Shown here one piece after another: positions 1 to 12,311 of a stretch of DNA of 64,000 nt. The stretch is from contig NC_035794.1 in the NCBI RefSeq assembly GCF_001653235.2, positions 3,906,001 to 3,970,000 on the forward strand. The letters are read 5' to 3'. This DNA comes from Pochonia chlamydosporia 170. Lineage: Eukaryota; Ascomycota; Sordariomycetes; Hypocreales; Clavicipitaceae. Each line of letters begins with the position of its first letter. The first letter of the stretch is position 1. Under the pieces are notes generated by a model. It worked only from the letters and a program-made list of their open reading frames with translations. It did no database searches and had not been told where the DNA came from. The translations under genes were made by a program, and so were the position numbers.

Positions 1-13
1 ACCGTGGTTCTAG

Positions 14-2778
14 CTCGTTGGATTCACCAACAGCATTGTACACGACAAGGTACCTGATGAAGACTCAACTATAGCCGGTCTGGGTTGGGATATTCACTAT
101 GTCTCGCAAGTATTGGACGATATTAACCTCAATTGGAGGACCGGCTCATCCGCACTGATGATGCACCCATCTGCCAGCTTGGGCATGTGGCCAAACATTC
201 AACACAACTTGAACAGCACCGGAGTGACCCTAGAGGGTCTGAAAAAGGATTTATTGCCTGTTGTCACCAGCGGACGTGGTGGCGGTTTGCGAGGTGCCAG
301 TTCCAAGGCATGGGCTTTGGGCCGGCGAGTGAAGGCGATAGCATCGAGGCGACAACGGATACAAAGTCATCACATGGCTCTGAAAGTCGGCGCAAACTTG
401 ATTAGAATGTGAGTCCAGTAATGGCAACCATAGTAGTCTTATTAGGACTTTAGGAATTATACTAACAGTTGAATAGGGGCATGGCTTTGCTGAGATTTGC
501 GCCTCCTCATGAAATGCAACCTGCCTTGGCTGTTCTCGACATTGAGATCAGGAATCTCCAGACGGCCATAGAGAATGTAAGGCGTATATCCTGGATTGAT
601 AGCGCTGATGAAGCTGAACGGCAAGGGATGGCGGTCGTTATGGAGGGCTTGGCTGCGGCAGCTAGCTCCTTTTACTCCTTTGCGTTAACGCCTGCTCCTC
701 CTCTTCCTCCTACACAACCTTCGTGGAATTCAGCTCACCCAAATTATAACCCGGCACCTGGTCCTACGCAATCACCATGGAACCAAGCAGGTTCATACTA
801 CAACTCGGCGCCTCCTCCTCCTTACACGCAGGCCGTACAGCCTGGGCCTACACAAGACGAGGGGTCAGAAGAAGAGTCGGACGACGGGAGGTATCCGACA
901 AACTTTATCTTGGCTGCTCGAGAAAACGACGTGGCTGAGCTCCAGAGACTGGTGGCTAGGGGTGAAGATATTCTGGCAACTGGAGAACACGGGCAATCCC
1001 CTGCGTTCTCTGCTGCTGCCATGGGGAAACTTGAGGCCCTCGAGTACCTCATCACCCACGGAGGCGACTACCAAGCTGGAAACGAATACGACTTCACACC
1101 GCTGAACGCAGCTTGTAATCATGGCCAGCCGGATGCGCTAGAAATGTTGATACGCTATGGCGCAGACTTTCGCAAACCATCGTGTGACGGACAGACTCCT
1201 TTGTACTGCGCAGCAAAGTTTGGTCACCTCCGTTCAGTCAAGATTCTTCTCAGCCATGGGGTTGACAAAGATTTCATTCATCCATTAGACACGCAGAATG
1301 TGTCACCTCTCAACGCGGCTGCCAGCAACGGCCACCACGACGTTGTCAAGTACCTTATCGAACAAGGTGCAGATTTCCACAAGCCCAACTACCTGGGCCA
1401 AAATCCAGTCAGAACAGCCGCGGAGGGCTGCCATGTAGAGACGGTGAAGCTTCTCATATCGTACAACGCGGACATTCGACTTCCATCCAACGACGGGAAT
1501 ACACCACTGCATAAGGTAGCTTCAAAGGGCAACGTTGAACTCGTGAATCTGCTCCTGGACAGGGGAGCAGTAATTGATGCGCTGACACAAAGTGGTGTAA
1601 CGCCATTGTATCTCGCAGCCGACTCTGGACATGCTCCAGTAGTGAGGATACTACTGGACCGGGGAGCAAATCCCAATACCGTGGGAGAATCGCAATGGAC
1701 GGCACTTAACACGGCAGCTGACGAGAACCACACCGAAGTTGTACAAATTCTCCTACAGCGAGGCGCAAACCCAAACATACCAAACAAGAATGGCTGGGGG
1801 CCGCTACACTCAGCTGCTAAAGCAGGCAACGTCGAGATTGTCAGGTTATTACTACAAGCACAAGCGAACAAAGACGCGGCCGAAACTGGCGAGGGTCACA
1901 CCGCACTGTATACAGCTGCTCAAAATGGACAAAAAGAGGTTGTCAAGGCGTTGCTGGAATTTGGTGCAGATCCAAACCGGTCAAGTAAAGGGAAATGGAC
2001 GCCAATTCACTCAGCCTCTGGTCGAGGATACACGGACATTGTACGAACTCTTCTAGCCTTTGGGGCAGTTGTTGCAACAGAAAACGACGATGGCATGACA
2101 CCTCTGCACTCGGCATGCAGTAATGGTCATTTAGACATTGTCAGAATGTTGTTGAGAAAAGGGCCCCCTCAGTCAATCAAGAGCAAGGATGGCTGGTCTG
2201 CGATTACTTCAGCTGCTGGAAACGGGCACACTCAAGTAGTAGAAGCACTATTAGATCGGCAAGAGAACATAGAAACGCGGAACTCCAACGGCTCGACGCC
2301 ATTGGGAATTGCTGCGTCTCAAGGATATGCTGACACTGTCCGAATGCTGATTGCTCGCGGGGCGAACTTCAGAGCTTCCAACGATAGCAGTTGGGTGGCT
2401 CTCCATTCAGCTGCCAAAGGCAATCATATCGAAGTTGTCAAGATTCTACTCTCAAGTGGATGCGACATGTCTATTCAGACAAGTGTGGGATGGACGCCGT
2501 TGAACATTGCCGCAAACCACGGAAGTATGAGTGTGGTGCAGTATCTGCTTTCGTGTGGCGCTAACCCAAATATCCCACAAGAAGAGGGTTGGACGCCGTT
2601 ACATTGCGCATGTTACGAGAACAAGATTGACATTGTTCACGCCTTGCTACGGGCCGGCGCGAACCAGAATGTGCGAAATAATAACGGACGAACTCCGCTG
2701 GACTTGGCCATCTCCAAGGGGCATCGGGAGATTGAGCGGACTTTCCTTGAAAAGTCATTTTCGCAAATGAGGGTTTGA
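14..2778 (+). CDS. Ankyrin-repeat protein with helical N-terminal region, 5' end unresolved
   Basis: The main exon (477-2778) encodes about 19 consecutive ankyrin repeats of the TPLHxAAxxGHxxVVxxLL type. Before them lies a Pro/Tyr/Trp/Asn-rich linker (roughly 695-850). Exon 1 ends at 408: an intron 409-476 (GTGAGT...AATAG) joins it in frame. The N-terminal segment before the linker is charged and helical, resembling the leader regions of fungal STAND/ankyrin proteins, but no NACHT domain is visible. The open frame starts at 14 after a TAG. The first in-frame ATG is at 158, and a second frame between about 130 and 230 looks more protein-like, so the true start or a local frame error cannot be settled. 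Ankyrin arrays act as protein-binding scaffolds; the partner is unknown. The repeat assignment is firm and the 5' structure is not. Confidence 0.8.
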
Positions 2779-3147
2779 TTTGCTCGGGACGTTGACTGAC
2801 TCGTGTTGCTGACGACAGATGATACTCTTGACACGTACTGAGTCTGTCAAGCCTTGTTGTCCACGATTTAGGGAGTCTGCGTCTGCTCGATCTCGAATCA
2901 AGAGGCATGTTGGCAGAAATCGTGAGGAGCTAGGACCAAATAGAAGCTCGTGTCTTCTTATCCCTTCGCCGATATAGCTAACTCGTATCGAGAGCTCGGA
3001 GCTACATCCGTACCATATTTGAGACAGTCATAAACCAGGAAACGACGGTACTAGGCGAGATGCGACAGACGTATAGTTAGCATCACGGAATGGGATCTCA
3101 CTGGATCTTCAGACGACCAAGTGCTCTTCCATACCACCGGCCGCGAG

Positions 3148-3163
3148 TACGGAGTACTCCGTA
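3148..3163. repeat. Perfect 16-bp palindrome TACGGAGTACTCCGTA
   Basis: The sequence reads the same on both strands and consists of two overlapping copies of the word TACGGAGTA/TACTCCGTA, which recurs at six other places in the window. Whether it is a protein-binding site or repeat debris is unknown. Confidence 0.8.
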
Positions 3164-3846
3164 CAGGTTTAACAGATAGCACACATCTCATCAGGCGGGA
3201 ACTGCCGCCTATGCACTTTACCCATTGTACTCGTAGGACACAATTTGCCGGTTCGAGATTTCGCATTTCTCCATGGAGCAAGGCTGATGGTACTACACGT
3301 CTTCTAGGCACTGAAACTTGTTGAATTAACACCGGCCACAACAAAGTGTGCTTCACCTACTTCAACCAACAGAGGTTACACTGGGAGCAGTGACCGAATT
3401 AGTATGACAGAGCTCAGCCAATTATGGAGTTCCAACACCCGTCCTTGTGTTTCTTTGGATGCTCTTGTGTGATAACACTTGGTCGTACTCCGTACGAAGT
3501 GTTGGTTGAGAGGAGGCCGTGCGCTGGATCCTTATGGCAATTTTGGCCATGCGTTGAACTGCCGAGACTCTCAACGAGCCTTATTAGGCAGACGCGTAGA
3601 GTTCTCCTCCGGTGGATGTCTGGACGTCGAGCGGGTGGCGCCTCCGAGGTGCGACGTGTGTAACTCGGAGATGTTTGTGATGAACAACCCCAGACTAAGA
3701 CCCTGACTTGTCGAATTCCGTGGGGCGGAGACAACAAGAAGGCGGAATTTTGAGATTCCGGGGTTGGGATATGCCCGATGGGATGACCTATGCAGTTTCC
3801 CATAGCAGATTTGGATCAGATGTCTATTAGCAACTACCTCATTCCA

Positions 3847-3853
3847 TATATAA
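3847..3853 (+). promoter_or_regulatory. TATA-like element upstream of MFS gene
   Basis: TATATAA lies about 175 bp upstream of the chosen ATG at 4028, a plausible spacing for a fungal core promoter with a short leader. No transcript evidence is available. Confidence 0.4.
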
Positions 3854-4027
3854 CTTTTGAGGAAGCCCACTTTTAGTTTCTATTCCAAGCTGACTGCAAG
3901 TTCGTAAAATTCCACCAGAACTCGAACGACAAGTCAAACAAGACAAAGTTATTCCTACCTCACAACAAAACTCCCCCATTCAAGAATTGCAACCACCTTG
4001 AAAACCGTAACACAATCTGCTAGGCAA

Positions 4028-5830
4028 ATGGCAGATTTGGTGCGCGATGCGCCAATCGGGCAGCTCTTACGATGGCTTACCAGCAACCGGTATCTCCAAT
4101 ATGCTGAGGAGGTCCCTGGGTTTGAGATACCCACAAGTTGGACACGGAGGTTCAGCAAAGACTCTGATTCCGGCTCGTCGTCTGACAATGTGCTCGCAAG
4201 CAGAGCTGAGGCTTCCCATGCAGCCACCAACTCTGTAACACAAAACGTCGACGGGGCTGACGAAACGGCAACTACATGGAACAAACAAAGAACTTCGTTT
4301 ACAAGGTGCGAGTATTCTCACGATGAGGACGTATTTGCCGTGGATTGGTATGGCAAAGATGACCCCGATAATCCGTACAACTGGTCACCTAACAAGCGGC
4401 ACTTCGTTACCTTCATCATCTGTTTATACACTTTTGTAGTTTACATGTCATCATCAGTCTACATAAACTCTACCAAGGGAGTAATGGAGAGATTCGATGT
4501 AAACATAGTTCAGGCTACTATAGGATTGTCTCTATATGTGCTGGGTTATGGCGTCGGACCACTAATCTTCTCGCCACTCAGCGAAATACCATCAATCGGT
4601 CGAAACCCCATCTACATCACCACAATGGTGATATTCGTCGTCGTATCAATACCTGCAGCATTGGCAAGTAGCTTCGGCGAGCTTATTGCGTTGCGCTTTC
4701 TTCAAGGGTTCTTTGGTTCTCCGTGCTTAGCTTCGGGTGGCGCCTCGGTCGGTGACATCTACAGCTTTCAGTCTTTGCCATATGCTATGCTTGCGTGGGT
4801 ATCTGCTGCGTATTGCGGGCGTGAGTTCCTTCCTTTCATTTATGAGGCGTAGAGTGGTTGCTGACAGAATTGAATGTAGCGGCTTTGGGCCCCTTGCTGA
4901 GTGGCTATTCCGTCCCTGCAATGAATTGGCGATGGTCTCTATTGGAGACTATATGGGCCTCGGTTCCTGTCCTGTTTCTCATGTTTCTCTTCCTCCCGGA
5001 AACGAGCAGCGCCGGTATATTGTATCGAAGAGCGCAGCGACTCTCCAAGTTGACTGGGAAACAATTCGTCCTGCCGAGTCAACTCTCCAAACCGAAGGCA
5101 TCGGCTACTTCGATCCTAGTTAATGCCATCATCAAGCCAGTTGAGATTACTATCAAGGATCCTTCCATACTATTTGTACAGATATACACGTCCATTATTT
5201 ACGGAACCTATTATTCCTGTAAGTTCACAGACCATCACTGACCCTGACCCAAGCTAATTACGAACCGCAGTTTTCGAGGTCTTTCCACTTGTATACCCCG
5301 TCTACTACGGCATGAATGCTGGACAAGTCGGCCTCGTGTTCCTCCATGTTCTCGTTGCCTGTATACTAGGCGTTATTACCTACATCCTATGCCTGCGCTA
5401 TCTAGGCAAGGGTGGCTTAGCCACACAAGAAAGCCGTCTGCTTCCCGCCTTGGTGTTCTGCTTTGGGCCAACGATAGGTCTCTTCATGTTCGCCTGGACA
5501 GCTAGAGAATCTATCCACTGGATTGTTCCCACTCTTGGAGTTACCATATACGGAGGCAGCGTCTTCGTTGTTCTGCAGTGCTTATTCATCTATATCCCCA
5601 TGAGCTATCCTCAATATGCTGCCAGTCTCTTTGCCGCGAACGACTTTTTCCGCAGCGCGCTGGCGTGCGGTAGCGTGTTATTCGCACATCCCTTGTTTGG
5701 CAATTTGGGTGTCGCCCGAGGTGTGAGCTTGTTGGCAGGGCTAAGCGTTATCGGGATTATTGGCATGTGGTTATTGTATTGGTATGGCGCGAGACTCCGT
5801 GCCATGAGCAAATTTGCAGCCACAACATGA
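4028..5830 (+). CDS. MFS drug/polyamine-type exporter (DHA1 family)
   Basis: Three exons (4028-4820, 4880-5218, 5271-5830) give about 563 residues. The first ~125 residues are hydrophilic and end in the DPDNPYNWSP motif that precedes TM1 in fungal DHA1 proteins. The loop after TM2 carries the motif-A-like GPLIFSPLSEIPSIGRNP. The splice at 4820/4880 rebuilds GPALGPLLSGY, the conserved segment between TM5 and TM6, and a PETSS motif follows TM6. Twelve hydrophobic segments are consistent with a plasma-membrane proton-coupled exporter. Substrates of relatives include azoles, caffeine-like compounds and polyamines; the substrate here cannot be told. The ATG at 4028 is the first in frame after stops. 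The gene converges on the flavohemoprotein gene with 117 bp between them. Confidence 0.9.
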
Positions 5831-5947
5831 GGTGTTCAAAAATGGTCGAGGTAGCATAGAAAGTGTGTACCTTTTACTAATAATACTCCCTCGAAAGAAC
5901 TTGCATTCTGAATAATACACTGACTTTGCCACAATTCGTGCCCATTC

Positions 5948-7244
5948 TCACTCAGAGGGCGAGCCAAATAATTCCATGTGAACGTGCCCTTCGTCGATAC
6001 CCATCAACATCAAAGCTTTGCTCTGAGCCTTCATAAATGGTAACGGTCCACAGATGTAGTAATCTGCCCCAGGCAACATGATCATGTCCTTGATTTTGCT
6101 TATCTCAACCCGTCCCACGAAATCGTAATCGAACCCCTGTTGATCCTGATCCGTGACCTCTTCGTAGAAAACTGCCCGAGAAACTTGGGGGTTGTTGACG
6201 ACAATCTCAGCCAAGGCAGCTTTCATAGCATGTACGCGAGAATTTCTCACGGCGTGGACAAAGACAACTTTTCTTGACTTTGCTTGGTCCACCAGAGTCT
6301 TTAGCATTGCCATCATGGGAGTTAGCCCAACACCTCCGCTCATAAGCACAACCGGCGTCGTTTTATTAATGTCAAGCACAAAGTCTCCGAATGGCATGCT
6401 AATGTCCAGCTCCGACCCCACGGGGAGGTCTTCGTGAAGAACGTTGGACACCCGACCAGCCGGATGAGTATCAGAAGCAAAGGCTTTCTTAACCGAGATT
6501 CGAAATGACTTCCCGTTGGGAATGTCAGACAGACTATACTGTCGCGGTTGGTATGACCCGAGTTCCGGCACGAAACAGCGCACGCTAACAAACTGGCCGG
6601 GTCGGTACGCTGGGAGAAGATCTCTGTCCACCGGCGTGAGATGGAAGGAGATGATCTCGTCGCTCTCCTGGACTTTATCTGAGACAAAGAATTTTCGCCA
6701 TCCCTTCCAACCGCCCGGAGTTGCGAGTGCATTCTGGTACAAATCGCTCTCGTATTGGATAAAAAACTTGGCAAGCTGCTCATATGCCGCTCCCCACGCA
6801 TCAATAACTTTATCGTTGGCAGCAGAGCCCAGCACAGTCCTAATCGCGTCCAAGAGTCCCTCCCCAACAAGAGGATACTGCTCTGGAGTGATGCCCAAAC
6901 TGGCGTGTTTGTGACCGATGCGAGAAATCGTCGTTTGAAGTGCGGCCGGGTTATCAATATTCGATGCGTACGCCCACACAGCGTGTGCAAGAGCAGCAGG
7001 CTGCTCGCCGGTTATTTGATGTGTCGTATTGAATACATTTTTCAGCTCGGGGTGCCCGTCTAGTAGTCTTTTGTAGAAGAGCGTTGATTGCGATTCCGTG
7101 CTGCTCCAGTGCGGGAATAGTAGACTTGACGATTTCGGTTTGCTCTGATGTAAGAGTTCGTCTTGGTATGGATTTGAAGGCTAATGACTTGCACGCCTGC
7201 CACGGTATAGTTGGGCGGCGACGGATGAAGCGCTGAGCAAACAT
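5948..7244 (-). CDS. Flavohemoprotein (nitric oxide dioxygenase), mitochondrial type, with apparent frameshift
   Basis: The encoded protein has an N-terminal globin, then an FAD domain (RQYSLS) and an NAD domain (SGGVGLTPM, CGPLPFM, C-terminal MELFG). It is the layout of flavohemoglobins, which oxidise NO to nitrate with O2 and NAD(P)H. The start at 7244 adds an Arg-rich leader (FIRRRP...IPRRTL) typical of a mitochondrial presequence, as in fungal second flavohemoglobins. The frame that begins at 7244 matches the family up to GIAINA, then loses it: the continuation (FYKRLL, ELKNVFN, then WAYASNI) is in another frame. Two bases appear to be missing from one Leu codon within 7073-7083. The lost junction sits beside the B10 Tyr. 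It could be a sequencing indel, an inactivating mutation or recoding. The C-terminal two-thirds is intact. Confidence 0.85.
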
Positions 7245-8067
7245 TTTGTCTTGTCAATATGTATTCTAAAGGCTCATGAAAGATGGAAAAGGGAGGTATT
7301 TGCCAGTGGTTGAATTTGCAAAGTAATTGATGCGGTGACGTTGGAATGCTTCCGGATGCGGTTGCGGATCCTCGAACCAAGAGCTAACTAACTCAAACCA
7401 AGTTGATTGATCGATCGTAGTTCCCGTATGCCAGATCCCCTTCCCCACTTAGCGTCGACTTTTCGAGCCTCAGAAATGAACGGTTTGTGATGTCGGCTCC
7501 AGGTTGGTACGATTGCTCATGACGAGTTCAGCCCTCGGAGGAGGTGTTGTAGTTTTGTGCGACATTTCTGTGCAACAACTGCCAGTCGGTGGTGTGAGCT
7601 GTTGCACTGCAGAACGACGGTCATAATTACGTCAATATCATTCGATCAGGGCCTACAAAGTGGCTTTTCAGCTTGGCTTTCATTCACTGTTGCAGACTTC
7701 CCCTCATACTTGGAGGCTTGGTTTCTCCAACAAGCTAGAGACCTGGATAGGAAATAAGGTCCGGTGTACCCGGGATTTCCATCAGCAATGTCACGGCCAA
7801 ATTAACTCTGCAAGGTGAGCAAATAACGGCGGTTAGCATAGTCACAAAGGTGTTAACGAGCAAGTGGAACGAATCCTACTTTTTAAAAAGCCAGCAATTC
7901 AACACACCTAGTCAGAAAGGGCCTTTTCGTCACCACTTTCCCAAATACCTGGTATAAATTTAGCAGGAAAATCAACCAGCCATCGTGCAGAGTGAAAATA
8001 AATACATGAGCTGCATGCTGGTGGTTGTTCCGACTATCAAGTTCGACCGACTATCGAGCCAAACTCT
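7245..8067. other. Intergenic region between flavohemoprotein and Zn2Cys6 genes
   Basis: No gene is recognised. It should contain the flavohemoprotein promoter (reading leftward) and the transcription factor 3' end. Short open frames look random. Confidence 0.55.
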
Positions 8068-10535
8068 TCAATTCAACACCTCCTCTTCCGTGTCATCCCA
8101 TAATCCCGCCTCTTGGAAAGCAGCGATCAAATTATCCACCCTGTAATTCTCAGGGCTCTCCGCGATGTTCACAATGTTGATTGGAAATTGGGAACGGACC
8201 TGATTGGCAATCGCCTCTTTCTTCTCCTGACTGTCCTCGTCGATAATATCGCCATAGTCCTTGAGAAGTCGGGCATTTTCTGCCCCTAATGTGTGTCGAA
8301 ATAGGCGAAAGGTCGTTTCCGCAAGAAAGCAGTTCTTCGCATGGCAATACATGCCCTTGCCGGCGAGCACCATGGTCGACCGAAACAACTCCGCCTGCTG
8401 CAATAGCAGCCCTGATCCAGAGAGAGCTTTGCAGCTCATGAAGCCGAGGACAATTAGAACTTGCAGCATGAAAGGGTCGTAGGAGTCGAACCCGTGGCGA
8501 AGATAGTATAATCTCCACACGGTTTCAAGTCGGATTTTGGTATTTAGCAAGACCTGCTCTGGGCTTTCCCCTTCCACCTTATCCTCATCATTCTCTTTAT
8601 CTGACTGGCTCGTGGTGACGAATGGTTCGAATAAACAGAGCACCACGTTGAAATAATGCATGCTGTTTTCCAAAGGAATTAGCCAAAAGAATGAGTCTAT
8701 GCTTGACGAAAACATGTCGAGAGACGCGGCGATAGAAGACTCACTGCTGCAATAGCTGGAAGGGGAGGACAGCATTTTGGACCGATAGCGACGGGGGCAA
8801 GTTGTGATACCAGTATTTCAGCCTCCCGTAAAACGACCATGTCTGTTTTAGTGATAGTTTTTCTGGCTTGCTGGGCTGTGGGAAGGCAGCCGTCGAAATA
8901 TCGTTCATGATAACACGAAACTCGGCCATGGCCTTGATGTAATGGGCGTGGTGTATACGAATCGGGTTCTTATTGGTGGGATACATGATCCAACTTTCTG
9001 GATACCACTTTGGAACCTGCGATGGGTCGGGCATGAGATCACGCGGCGGTTGTTTGACGAGCGGCGGATGAAAGAAGTGAAAGCAATATGCTCTGCCAAT
9101 ATCAATGCGTCAGCTCAGACGCCAAGGGTAGAGAGTGACCTTTGAGTCAGAAAGGACGAGCGAGAGAGAGAAAATGAGAGAAGAAAGAATGATGCATACG
9201 CTTGCCAGCAAAACACCGCCCACGCAGTATTAGCACGGGCTACTCTCATTTCGCGTGAAGTAGTCGCTGGAGGCACTTCGAATAGCTCCATCTGTTCAGA
9301 CATGGCCAACGCCTGAAGCAAATACGACCAGCCAACCTTGTCTATCCCGTTCATGTTGCATGTCAACGACATCACCAAGTCTGCCTGAATAGTGGTTAAG
9401 CTATGATTTCCCGCCTCGAGATCTCTAAGTCTTCTTGCTTCGGCTAGGAATCTGTATTGTAGGGTCGACGGGTTCCAGTACTCCGCCCGCCTGGAATCTT
9501 GTTTGTGTCCGTGCTAAAACCAGACACAAACATTAGCACTATGACATTGATAGACTTGCCCTCGTATAGGAAGAGCCAGACTCACACAGGCTGCTGCGAG
9601 AATAACGTTGACCAGGAGAGAGGAGCAGAAGCGCTCACGTCCCGAGACCAAGTCATCCAGGAAGAGATCCCTATTGAAAAATGGATGGGCCGAATACTCG
9701 AAGAGAAAATAGATGTTCAAAAGCTCTCTGAGAAGCTCTTCGTTGGACGTAACAATGGTCCACTTTGACGGCATGCTCTTGTCGATTCGGTGATCAACCA
9801 GCCTGGCTGCATGATAGGGCACCATGTACTGGGTTTGATAATCTGATAAGTCGTCTCTTGGTTCAGATTGTCGCCGTTCCGTCTCCGGTCGTTCGGTAGA
9901 CCACTTGTAAATGGCTGATTCGAGATATGGGTTGTTATTGTGTTGCAGGAGGACGCTTGGTATCTCATCACTATATGGAAATGTGTAACGATACCACGAT
10001 TCCGGTACCAGTGATATCTGCAGCAAAAGATCCCCGTCCTTTAAATAGCGCAGAATGGTCCCGGCATCGTCACCAGCCCTTATACGTCGAAATATGTCCA
10101 TGGCTACCGTTTCGTTTTTCGACCGCAAAATCTCGTAGAGCTCTTCGAGGGCTTGGAGTCGATCCTCCATGTCTGCGAATTTCCTCTTTGTCACTTTAGT
10201 CGCCTCGACATCGGGCCACTCGCATGGAACTCCTCTGCGAACACATTGACCGCATTCCGGATGGACGCCATTGCACTAAAGTGTGAGGACGGTTGTTAGA
10301 TGATGGTGCTGACCAGAGTTGGCGCGAGCAACAACAAAAACGGGGCGTAAAATATTGGGCCGAGGGGATATTATACCCGTTGTTTTCTTCGACGGCATGC
10401 CACACATGCCGTATCAGTACCATGTCGTCTTCGAGGCTGTGACTCTTCGTCGTCTTGCTGCAGGAGTGATAATGGGGTGGCCGCAGGGAGAAGGCGCCGC
10501 AAAGGTCTAGAGCTGTCACTTCCGCGTCCATCCAT
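8068..10535 (-). CDS. Zn2Cys6 transcription factor with fungal-specific middle domain
   Basis: Five exons (10535-10377, 10275-9586, 9513-9200, 9092-8745, 8662-8068) join in frame to about 701 residues. The zinc cluster spans the first intron: Cys44, Cys47, Cys54, Cys61, Cys64 and Cys71 fit the CX2CX6CX6CX2CX6C pattern, with the basic RRRKQR run between. A short heptad-like helix (MEDRLQALEEL) follows and may dimerise. The middle part carries hallmarks of the fungal transcription factor domain, such as AEARRL, FCWQA, RDLMPDPSQVP and KYWYHNLPPSL, resembling NirA/NIT4-like regulators. The protein is expected to be nuclear, binding paired CGG half-sites. It lies 0.8 kb upstream of the flavohemoprotein on the same strand, but a regulatory link is only a guess. 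The target genes are unknown. Confidence 0.88.
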
Positions 10536-12311
10536 GCTGTAACAGACCTGGACACTCCCTTGTGTATAGTCTCTCTGGAGTCTGGTTGTGTGACGTGCCG
10601 TTGATAGATACCTGTGTGCTTTCGTACTTGTACATAACGTCGACGTTACCGAGTGCAAAGAGTCTGTGATGCTTCGATTACGTAGGGGAGACAACGGAAT
10701 TCATTTGGTTCCCAAACTCGAGGAAGTTTGTGAGCCATGTTGCGCTAGATCATCAGCTCCACACGAACTTTTATGAGCCACGGGAAAAGCTGACGGATAC
10801 TACTGTACGTTCCGGAAGCCACCTCAAGTGCGTCGTGGTGCCTCACAACTGGTTCATCTTGTGCAGCCAACCCGTCTGTTAGCTCCTAACATTGGTCTAA
10901 TGTTGCTAACTAGTTCTTGCAGTTCCCAAATCTCAACTTTGGGGAGAATCCACTTGGATTTCAGCGGCACTGTGGTATGACAGAATAGTGACCTCACCGT
11001 CCACAACCCCGGACCTCATGACACGCCGACTCAAACGGTGGCAATAGTATTGACAGACAGTAATCTGGGGCTCTATTACACGCAAAGGATGCAGTTTGGC
11101 CGCAATTGGTTGAAGGTGCAACGCAATTATGGTAACAGTTGAGCCACGCATTTGCCGACAATCACGGGATGGTTCGAAGCGAGCGGTTTCAGAATGTAAT
11201 GACGCGTTTCCCCGAATTTCCATGTCCAAGATTTTAATCTAGTCGTTGTCAATAGCGATTTTTCTATCTCCTTGACTCCATATGTGTCACAGAATCATGA
11301 CACGTCGACGCATCTTTCGTTGTGGGCGTTTCCGTGGCCGCTTTTGTGTCCATTTCAACGCACAACAACTCTTCTAAACACCAATATTGGGCTTACAAAC
11401 CAGCCAATACGAAATCTAAACCATCACTTATGGTGATCCCAATTGTTACTCCATGGCATGCCAAAAGTCGATGAGAAAATGCATCAAGAAGTTGGGCTGC
11501 CAAGGGAGGTCGCGTGTTTTACGGCCCAATAGCAATAGGATTCCGCACGCCGTAATCAGCCGCCAGTATATTTTGCTACCGGGTTATTGCTAGGCGTGGT
11601 GTCAACGTGATAGGTCCTCTTGGCCTGTCTGACAAGCTACCCAGAGCCCAAGATCCATGACCCCTGAAGCCGTTGAATCGGCGTGTTATGAGGCCAAGCT
11701 CTGGTGGGTCTTTCGGCTTTGCAAAAGGAAACGAGTTTGTTTATTTTCTTCAATGAAGTGTTCAAGCTTCCGTTGATGTGTCTGTACGAGGCCCGAGGCA
11801 CGCTGAGAATATTGTTGCCGGCCTCTGTCTCTTTTCTAATGCTTCTGTTCCGGCCAACTTTGCGGTGGCGATACTTGCGTGGGCCAATCTACAAACTCTC
11901 TCCCAGCCAGTCCTGTCTCCAATGTTGGGAAACTAAATCCACGGGGTATCAACACATAGAAGTGGTGCCTTTCTGTCAACACGAACGACACGACACAACG
12001 TGATGTCGCAAGAGGCCAAAGCGGTACGTATCTGCACCAACCCAACCTTGGAGCTAATCAAAGATGTTGGAAGGGCTTCCAGCTACCCACCCAGGGGAAT
12101 ACACTGTACGGGTTTCGGGAAATATCCTTGGCGGGTGGTTATGGTGGCTTCGCTACCGGAATAGCAGACCCCAAAGCCAAAACTAGAGGTACATCTCACT
12201 ATGTACTCTTTCAACTTTGCACTGTACGTTCTACACGGTACTGGTTTCATTGGTGGTGTGGCAAATATATATGCATAAGAGGGGGCTGCTGCGACATCTA
12301 TCCCGCCCCTA
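10536..12311. other. Intergenic region, no gene recognised
   Basis: About 1.8 kb separate the transcription factor start from the aminopeptidase 3' end. Open frames are short and lack recognisable domains, and no repeats or RNA genes were seen. It presumably includes the promoter of the Zn2Cys6 gene. Confidence 0.5.

Larger units (their letters stand above)
2779..4027. other. Intergenic region, MFS promoter side
   Basis: No convincing gene is seen. The stretch holds a perfect 16-bp palindrome (3148-3163), another copy of its half word (3486-3494), and a TATA-like element near the MFS gene. Open frames on both strands lack ATG-led, domain-like content. Confidence 0.6.

Noticed and set aside
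1389..1871. 160-codon antisense frame in the ankyrin gene
   Set aside because: It is a shadow of the repetitive ankyrin coding strand.
5948..10535. Nitrate/NO gene cluster formed by the Zn2Cys6 factor and the flavohemoprotein
   Set aside because: Only adjacency supports it; no other nitrogen-assimilation gene is nearby and no binding site was identified.
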